The notes under the pieces: model-generated
What the model was told of the DNA's origin: nothing
The model's input: only the letters and a program-made list of their open reading frames with translations
Databases searched by the model: none
Position numbers and translations under genes: made by a program
Shown here: positions 1 through 5,366 of the stretch, one piece after another
How the letters are laid out: every line of letters starts with the position of its first letter
Numbering within the stretch: the stretch's first letter is position 1
Source: Nitrososphaeraceae archaeon
GTDB taxonomy: Archaea; Thermoproteota; Nitrososphaeria; Nitrososphaerales; Nitrosopumilaceae
Direction of reading: 5' to 3'
Length of the DNA: 6,198 nt
NCBI GenBank assembly: GCA_025922755.1
Contig: JAICHE010000073.1
Coordinates: forward strand, 1-6,198

Positions 1-51
1 ATGCAAAGCTTGAATGTAGCACCAAGATTATTGATTAAGGAGAAAGTATAA
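1..51 (+). CDS. rpoB: DNA-directed RNA polymerase subunit B, C-terminal end (partial)
   Basis: Only the last 16 codons and the TAA stop are present, reading MQSLNVAPRLLIKEKV. This resembles the conserved C-terminal end of archaeal RpoB and eukaryotic Rpb2 (yeast Rpb2 carries MAMNITPRL close to its end), the clamp-associated tail of the second-largest polymerase subunit. RpoB forms the catalytic core together with subunit A, the next gene. The stop shares its last A with the ATG of rpoA (TAATG), which suggests translational coupling of the two large subunits. The gene order rpoB then rpoA is the usual archaeal order and supports the call. The 5' part of the gene lies outside the window, so its completeness cannot be judged. 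Confidence 0.92.
   Translation: MQSLNVAPRLLIKEKV
37..42 (+). promoter_or_regulatory. Shine-Dalgarno site for rpoA inside the rpoB end
   Basis: AAGGAG lies eight bases before the ATG at 51 and within the last rpoB codons. It is a strong match to the archaeal anti-Shine-Dalgarno sequence and supports both the rpoA start and reinitiation or coupling at the TAATG junction. It is the clearest ribosome-binding site in the window; the two downstream secreted-protein genes have none. Confidence 0.8.
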
Positions 52-3000
52 TGTCTGTTCAAGCAATCAAATCAATTGACGGTATTCGATTCTCAGTATG
101 GTCTCCAACGGAAATTCGAAAATATTCTGTAGCAGAGATTACTGCACCTGAAACCTATGATGAAGATGGAATGCCTGTCCAAGGAGGATTAATGGATGGA
201 AGACTAGGAACATTAGAACCTGGACAAAAATGTCTTACTTGTGGAAATACTGCAGCAAGATGTCCTGGTCACTTTGGACACATAGAACTTGCAGAACCAA
301 TTTTGCATATTGCCTTTATTGATAATATTCACAAACTGCTTCAATCAACTTGTAGGTCATGTGCAAGATTACGAGTACCGCAAGAAGACCTTGATGAATT
401 TCAGGCAATTAAAGAAAAACACTTGGCGTATACCTTAATTTCTCAAAAACGAATTCCAGAACAAATTATAGAAAAAGCAAAAAAGGCAAAAGAATGTCCT
501 CATTGTGGAAAAACCCAATATGAACTGATATTTACAAAACCAACTATCTTCGTTGAAAAAACTGAGATAGGTGAACATAGATTATTGCCAATTACAATAA
601 GGGAAAGATTTTCTCAAATCACTGATGATGATTTGAAACTTCTATCATACGATCCTGTAACTGCACGACCAGAATGGTTTGTTTTACAAGCCATGCCAGT
701 CGCACCAGTAACAGTAAGACCTTCTATTATCCTTGAAACGGGAATAAGATCTGAAGATGATTTAACCCATAAGATGGTAGATATCATTAGAGTTAATCAA
801 AGACTTAAAGAAAGTAAAGAAGCAGGAACTCCTCCACTAATTGTTCAAGACTTGGTTGACTTGTTACAATACCATGCTACTACCTATTTTGATAATGAGG
901 TTTCAGGTATTCCTCAAGCTCATCATCGTTCTGGAAGACCATTAAAAACATTAACACAAAGACTCAAAGGAAAAGAAGGCAGATTTAGAGGATCCCTGTC
1001 TGGAAAAAGAGTTGACTTTTCAAGTAGAACTGTAATTTCACCTGATCCTAATTTGGATTTGTCTGAAGTAGGTGTTCCTGAACAAATTGCAATGAAGCTT
1101 ACAATTCCCGAAATTGTTACTGAATGGAATATTGAAAGAATGCGACAACTTGTAATCAATGGTCCAAATAAGTTCCCAGGAGTAAACTACATCGTAAGAC
1201 CTGATGGTGTTAAGATTAGACTTGATTTTGTTGAAGATCGTTCAATAATTGCTGAAACTCTTGAGATTGGATATCTAGTTGAGAGACATCTAGCAGATGG
1301 TGATATTGTAATGTTTAACAGACAACCATCTCTTCACCAAATGTCAATAATGGCCCATTATGTTAGGGTATTGCCAGGACGAACTTTCAGATTGCACCCA
1401 TCAGTTTGTCCACCATACAATGCCGACTTTGATGGTGATGAAATGAATTTACATGTTCCACAAAGTGAAGAAGCCAGAGCAGAAGCAATTTTGCTTATGA
1501 GAGTTCAGGATCAGTTAATCTCCCCAAGATACGGTGGTCCAATTATAGGAGCATTAAGAGACTTTGTTACTGGTGCGTATCTTTTAACAAAAGATGATAC
1601 TACTCTATCAATTCAAGAATTTTCTAATCTTGCTATGTTAGGTGGATATGCTGGTCCTCTTCCAAAACCTGGTTCCAAAACAAAAGATGGTCCAGCATAT
1701 ACTGGCAAACAATTATTCTCATTATTTTTGCCTAAAGACTTCAACTATGTTATTACCTCAAAATGGTCAAAAGGAACCAAAGGAGCACCTAAAGATGTTG
1801 TAATTAAACAAGGTGAGTTAATCAGCGGAGTAATTGACAAGGCTTCAATTGGTGCTGAAGAACCTGAAAGTGTTTTGCATAGAATAGCAAAAGATTATGG
1901 AAATGCTGAAGCAAAATCTTTTCTAAATTCCATCTTAATTATGGTAAAACAATACATAACTCATTATGGTTTTAGTTACGGATATGCCGATTTGGAAATC
2001 CCAGAGAAAAACAAGCAACAAATTTTAGATGACATTCATGAGACGTATGATGTAATTTCTGATTTAACTTCTCAATATGAAAAAGGTACTCTAAAACTAA
2101 CAAGGGGAATGAAACCTGAAGAAGCACTTGAGGCATATATTGTAAATGAGCTAGGTAAAGCAAGAGACAAGGCAGGAAACACTGCAGACCAATCCCTTGA
2201 TCAAAGTAACTCTGGAAGAATAATGGCAACAACTGGAGCAAGAGGTTCTGCATTAAACATAGGTCAGATGGCAGGCGCCTTAGGACAACAATCAAGAAGA
2301 GGTAATAGATTACACTCAGGTTATCATAATCGTGCCTTACCACATTTCCAAGAGCATGATCCAAATCCTGATGCTAAAGGATTTGTAAAATCAAATTACA
2401 GAGAAGGTCTCTCAACACTGGAATTTTTCTTCCATGCTATGGGAGGAAGAGAAGGACTGGTAGATACTGCAGTTAGAACTCAGCAGAGTGGATACATGCA
2501 GCGTAGATTGATTAACGCATTAGAACATATTAGATTAGAATATGATGGCACCGTAAGGGATCCTCATGGACATATTATTCAGTTCTTGTATGGTGAAGAT
2601 GGCATTGATGTTGCAAAAAGTGATCATGGTGAGGCATTTAACATCAATAGATTAATCGAATCTCAAACTATTATTGATTCAGGAAAGAAGGCTACAAAAG
2701 AAGAGATTGAGGAAATTGCCAAAAAATACACAAAAACATTCAACCCTAGATTGAAGAAACTTGTAACTGATGGACTTGTAGATTCAAAATTAAGTAAAGA
2801 AGGAGTTACCATTGTAGGTAAAAAAGGTCTTTCTTTGTATAACAAAGCAAAAGTTGAACCTGGACAAGCAGTGGGTATAGTTACTGCTCAATCTATTGGT
2901 GAGCCAGGAACTCAAATGACACTGAGAACTTTCCACTTTGCAGGAATTAAAGAAAGAAACGTAACATTAGGTCTTCCAAGATTAATTGAATTAGTTGATG

Positions 3001-3845
3001 CAAGAAAGAAACCAGTAACTCCAACTATGGATATTTACCTTGATGAAGAATCAAAGAAGTCAAGAGAAAAAGCAATAGAAGTTGCAAGAAACATTCTACA
3101 AACTAAAATCACAGACCTGATTGAAGACAGCGAAACCGATTATAATACAGAAATTAAACTTATTCTTAGCCCAACTAAATTAAGAAACAGAGGATGCAGC
3201 ATATCAGAAGTAGAAGCAGCTTTACAATCAAATAAAAAATTCAAGACAGAAACAACTGGCGAATTAATTTCTCTAAAACTAGTCGAAGAATCTGATGCAC
3301 CTACAGTTATTGCAATTAGAAACAAAGTCCTCAATTCAACTGTTAAAGGAGTTCCAGACATTGCCCGTGTGACTTTGGTACAAAAAGACGATGAATGGAT
3401 AATTCAAACCACCGGATCTAATATTGCCAAAGTACTTGAAGTAAAAGGAATTGACAAGAAAAATGTTAGGACAAATAATGTGTTTGAAATTGCAGGTACA
3501 TTAGGAATCGAAGCCTCTAGAAATGCTTTGATTGATGAGCTAAACAACACTCTTGGAGACCAAGGATTGGAAGTTGACAATAGATACATTATGTTAGTTT
3601 CTGATTTGATGTGCTCAAAGGGCTACATGCAACAGATTGGCCGTCACGGAATTGCAGGAACTAAAGATAGTGTTCTGGCAAGAGCAGCATTTGAAATCAC
3701 AGTACCTACAATAGCTCATGCTGCATTAGGAGGAGAGGTTGAACAGCTCAAAGGAATTACTGAAAATGTAATTGTTGGAAGCAACATCCCAATTGGAAGT
3801 GGAACTGTTGATTTGTACATGCAAGTCAGCAAGAAAAAACAATAA
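51..3845 (+). CDS. rpoA: DNA-directed RNA polymerase subunit A (unsplit A'/A'' fusion)
   Basis: Largest catalytic subunit of archaeal RNA polymerase, homologous to Rpb1 and bacterial beta'. Visible in order: two clamp zinc sites (C61, C64, C71, H74; and C101, C104, C149, C152); the switch/rudder region around 296-332 (GKRVDFSSRTVISPDP); FNRQPSLHQMS at 423-432; the catalytic NADFDGDEMN at 457-466, where D459, D461 and D463 hold the active-site Mg; a funnel segment GARGSALNIGQM at 729-740; the bridge helix near 788-823; the trigger loop region near 940-975 with H962; and the conserved end around 1212-1255 (ENVIVGSNIPIGSGTVDL). The 1264 residues roughly equal A' plus A'' of other archaea, with no stop, frameshift or in-frame Met between 857 and 955. 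The chain is therefore truly fused, a known thaumarchaeal trait. There is no intein and no heptad CTD. The ATG start is supported by AAGGAG upstream and by overlap with the rpoB stop. Confidence 0.98.
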   Translation: MSVQAIKSIDGIRFSVWSPTEIRKYSVAEITAPETYDEDGMPVQGGLMDGRLGTLEPGQKCLTCGNTAARCPGHFGHIELAEPILHIAFIDNIHKLLQSTCRSCARLRVPQEDLDEFQAIKEKHLAYTLISQKRIPEQIIEKAKKAKECPHCGKTQYELIFTKPTIFVEKTEIGEHRLLPITIRERFSQITDDDLKLLSYDPVTARPEWFVLQAMPVAPVTVRPSIILETGIRSEDDLTHKMVDIIRVNQRLKESKEAGTPPLIVQDLVDLLQYHATTYFDNEVSGIPQAHHRSGRPLKTLTQRLKGKEGRFRGSLSGKRVDFSSRTVISPDPNLDLSEVGVPEQIAMKLTIPEIVTEWNIERMRQLVINGPNKFPGVNYIVRPDGVKIRLDFVEDRSIIAETLEIGYLVERHLADGDIVMFNRQPSLHQMSIMAHYVRVLPGRTFRLHPSVCPPYNADFDGDEMNLHVPQSEEARAEAILLMRVQDQLISPRYGGPIIGALRDFVTGAYLLTKDDTTLSIQEFSNLAMLGGYAGPLPKPGSKTKDGPAYTGKQLFSLFLPKDFNYVITSKWSKGTKGAPKDVVIKQGELISGVIDKASIGAEEPESVLHRIAKDYGNAEAKSFLNSILIMVKQYITHYGFSYGYADLEIPEKNKQQILDDIHETYDVISDLTSQYEKGTLKLTRGMKPEEALEAYIVNELGKARDKAGNTADQSLDQSNSGRIMATTGARGSALNIGQMAGALGQQSRRGNRLHSGYHNRALPHFQEHDPNPDAKGFVKSNYREGLSTLEFFFHAMGGREGLVDTAVRTQQSGYMQRRLINALEHIRLEYDGTVRDPHGHIIQFLYGEDGIDVAKSDHGEAFNINRLIESQTIIDSGKKATKEEIEEIAKKYTKTFNPRLKKLVTDGLVDSKLSKEGVTIVGKKGLSLYNKAKVEPGQAVGIVTAQSIGEPGTQMTLRTFHFAGIKERNVTLGLPRLIELVDARKKPVTPTMDIYLDEESKKSREKAIEVARNILQTKITDLIEDSETDYNTEIKLILSPTKLRNRGCSISEVEAALQSNKKFKTETTGELISLKLVEESDAPTVIAIRNKVLNSTVKGVPDIARVTLVQKDDEWIIQTTGSNIAKVLEVKGIDKKNVRTNNVFEIAGTLGIEASRNALIDELNNTLGDQGLEVDNRYIMLVSDLMCSKGYMQQIGRHGIAGTKDSVLARAAFEITVPTIAHAALGGEVEQLKGITENVIVGSNIPIGSGTVDLYMQVSKKKQ

Positions 3846-3857
3846 TTTGTGAAGTAA

Positions 3858-4088
3858 ATGGCCGACGAAATTTCCAATTTAATGAATCAAAGTAAAGACA
3901 AATCTGTTCTTTTGCGTCTTAGAAATAATAAAACTGTAAAGGGTAATCTTGTAGACTTTGATGTACACATGAATCTGACATTAAATGATGCTCAAGATGT
4001 AACTGAAGAATCTCCAATAAAATTAGGAAAAATTCTATTACGTGGAGATAACATTTTAGCAATTTCTCTACCTGAAGAAGAATCTTAA
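3858..4088 (+). CDS. Sm-like (LSm/SmAP) RNA-binding protein
   Basis: A 76-residue protein of the usual size for archaeal Sm-like proteins, which form heptameric rings and bind oligo-U RNA. After a short N-terminal helix-like stretch comes the Sm1 motif (about 17-47), with G29, D35, H37, M38 and N39 in the FDVHMNL core. The Sm2 motif (about 57-69, KILLRGDNILAIS) carries R62-G63-D64. H37, N39 and the RGD are the residues that line the uridine-binding pocket in known SmAPs. The tail is acidic (PEEES). The ATG lies 12 bases after the rpoA stop, with a weak GTGA at 3849-3852 and no room for a promoter, so it is probably co-transcribed with rpoB-rpoA. That context suggests a general role in RNA handling linked to transcription; the RNA targets are unknown. 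Confidence 0.95.
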   Translation: MADEISNLMNQSKDKSVLLRLRNNKTVKGNLVDFDVHMNLTLNDAQDVTEESPIKLGKILLRGDNILAISLPEEES

Positions 4089-4107
4089 ATTTAATCAAAG
4101 ATTAAAT
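4089..4107. repeat. Perfect 8-bp inverted repeat after the Sm-like gene
   Basis: ATTTAATC, an AAA loop and GATTAAAT form a perfect stem that begins on the first base after the TAA stop. The stem is AT-rich and therefore weak. It could be a 3'-end hairpin of the rpoB-rpoA-Sm-like transcript. Its right arm also overlaps the best TATA-like stretch for the next gene, so it could instead be a regulator site or a chance palindrome in AT-rich DNA. Confidence 0.5.
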
Positions 4108-4108
4108 C
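4099..4108 (+). promoter_or_regulatory. Weak TATA-like element for the 4128 gene
   Basis: AGATTAAATC is centred about 24-25 bases before the ATG at 4128, close to the archaeal TATA-to-start distance expected for a leaderless transcript. There is no Shine-Dalgarno sequence before this gene, which fits leaderless initiation. The match is modest in a very AT-rich gap, so the call is tentative. Confidence 0.3.
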
Positions 4109-4120
4109 AAATCAAATAAT

Positions 4121-4166
4121 TCTTTTTATGATGATACAATTTTTTTTAATCTTTCCAATTTTTTTT
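4121..4166 (+). terminator. T-tract terminator region overlapping the start of the next gene
   Basis: Archaeal intrinsic termination depends mainly on runs of T in the coding strand. Here TCTTTTT (4121-4127) sits just before the ATG at 4128, followed by two T8 runs at 4140-4147 and 4159-4166. These would be strong candidates for the 3' end of the rpoB-rpoA-Sm-like transcript. The T8 runs are also Phe/Leu/Ile codons of the next gene's signal peptide, so codon content alone could explain them; termination here is inference. Confidence 0.45.
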
Positions 4167-5312
4167 ATGCCTGTATTTGCAGAACAAATTCCTGACTATG
4201 AAAAACCATATGCTCCAATTTTTACAGACAAGCCAGTTTATTCTTGGACTGATAAAGTAAAAATAACAATTCTTGCTCCTAGCTGGAACACTGATAGACA
4301 TCTTATTGATTCAATTGGAGATGACCAACACAACCCCATAAAAATTTCAACCAGTAAACATCATCTCGAACCATACCGATTTACTGAAACAGGAGTTAAC
4401 ACTGGAATTTTTGCCGCTGAAGTTACTTTAACTGGTTTTTCACATGATGCCGATGGCGATGGCGATGTTGATACAGTTCCAAGAACCTTTGGAACAGGGC
4501 CTACAAGTGGATTTTTGGAAATAGAGCCTGATTCTTCTTTGACAATTTCTTTTGAATTTGCCGATGGTGTTATAGTGACAGAATCGGTTCCAATCCTTTG
4601 GAATATTGGCAATGCACAATTTTCTGAGAATAATTATCTACTAGACAAACCTGCTTTAGTACGTGTGATTGATCCTGATCTTAATCTAAATCCTGAAGCC
4701 CTAGACCAAATCACAATAGATGTTTCCTCTGATTCTGATGCTGCAGGAATTGAAATTACGGCAATTGAAACTTCTGAAAGTTCTGGAGTCTTTGTTGCTA
4801 CTATAACATTTACACAAAACCAATCTTCAAGTGGAAATAGATTGCTTGCTTTACCTGGGGATGAAATCTTTGCAAAATATAACGATTATACATTGCCAAA
4901 ACCCTATTCTACTTCTGATAATTTAGAAATTATAACTTTGGCAAAAGTTTCTTCTTTTGTTCCTTATTTGGAAAGAATAGTAAATTCTCCCATAATTTTG
5001 AGCGACAGTTTGGGCAATCCTCTGAACTCTATTGAGAAAAACAACAGATTCCAAATTGTTGGATCAATTACAAATGAACAAAATTTTGATCAAAAATTTG
5101 TGTATTTGATTCAGATAAAGGATCAATTTGATTCTGTGATTTCAATTTCTTGGATAACAGGAGAGTTGACTGGCCTTCAAAATCTCGATGTTTCTCAATC
5201 TTGGCTTCCAAAAAACTCCGGAACCTTTTTCATCGAAACATATGTGTGGAATTCCATAAGTGAGCAAATTCCTTTGTCTTCACCTAATGAACTCTATATC
5301 ATCGTAAATTGA
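4128..5312 (+). CDS. Secreted surface protein with S-layer-like beta domains
   Basis: A 394-residue exported protein of unknown specific function. Residues 1-18 are a hydrophobic signal peptide with likely cleavage after PVFA (before E19). Two related beta-sandwich domains follow (about 32-158 and 162-270), each with a DKP strand near its start and an E-T-x-x-x-(T/S)-G-(I/V)-F motif (87-95 and 214-222). The second has DPDLNLNPEALD at 182-193, a pattern I recognise from thaumarchaeal S-layer-type proteins. Domain 1 alone carries alternating aspartates D107-D115, a probable calcium-binding loop. A third, different beta domain (about 276-394) with SWITG at 341-345 and a Trp-containing SQSW (356-359) ends the protein; there is no C-terminal membrane anchor. 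The signal peptide lacks K or R before its hydrophobic core, which is unusual. ATG 4128 is followed by a second ATG at 4131, and no Shine-Dalgarno is present. A role in the cell envelope is likely; binding partner or enzyme activity is not evident. Confidence 0.85.
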   Translation: MMIQFFLIFPIFFMPVFAEQIPDYEKPYAPIFTDKPVYSWTDKVKITILAPSWNTDRHLIDSIGDDQHNPIKISTSKHHLEPYRFTETGVNTGIFAAEVTLTGFSHDADGDGDVDTVPRTFGTGPTSGFLEIEPDSSLTISFEFADGVIVTESVPILWNIGNAQFSENNYLLDKPALVRVIDPDLNLNPEALDQITIDVSSDSDAAGIEITAIETSESSGVFVATITFTQNQSSSGNRLLALPGDEIFAKYNDYTLPKPYSTSDNLEIITLAKVSSFVPYLERIVNSPIILSDSLGNPLNSIEKNNRFQIVGSITNEQNFDQKFVYLIQIKDQFDSVISISWITGELTGLQNLDVSQSWLPKNSGTFFIETYVWNSISEQIPLSSPNELYIIVN

Positions 5313-5334
5313 TCAAAAGTATAATTTCTACGTG

Positions 5335-5346
5335 ATTATTAAATAG
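5335..5346 (+). promoter_or_regulatory. TATA-box-like promoter for the GTG-start gene
   Basis: ATTATTAAATAG is centred about 26 bases before the GTG at 5367, the spacing expected between an archaeal TATA box and the transcription start of a leaderless mRNA. No Shine-Dalgarno precedes the GTG. The intergenic gap (5313-5366) has no strong T-run to end the upstream transcript, so read-through is also possible. Confidence 0.5.
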
Positions 5347-5360
5347 AAAATTACAATTTT
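5347..5360. repeat. Short palindrome between the TATA box and GTG start
   Basis: AAAATT-AC-AATTTT is a perfect 6-bp inverted repeat lying between the TATA-like element and the proposed leaderless start. A repressor bound here would block initiation, so an operator is possible. The sequence is pure A/T in its arms and could easily arise by chance. Confidence 0.3.
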
Positions 5361-5366
5361 AGACAT

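Noticed and set aside
1419..1448. Intein at the catalytic NADFDGDEMN site, a known insertion hotspot in polymerase genes
   Set aside because: The motif is uninterrupted and total length matches an intein-free A subunit.
1972..2364. 130-codon minus-strand ORF
   Set aside because: It lies wholly inside rpoA opposite strongly conserved funnel-region residues, and its product shows no recognisable domain. The shorter antisense ORFs at 923-1159, 2663-2845, 3140-3361, 3404-3589, 4361-4612 and 5351-5548 are rejected for the same kind of reason.
2618..2917. Internal start for a separate A'' subunit
   Set aside because: A purine-rich GGAAAGAAGG occurs near 2681-2690, but no in-frame ATG follows before the trigger loop, and the reading frame is continuous.
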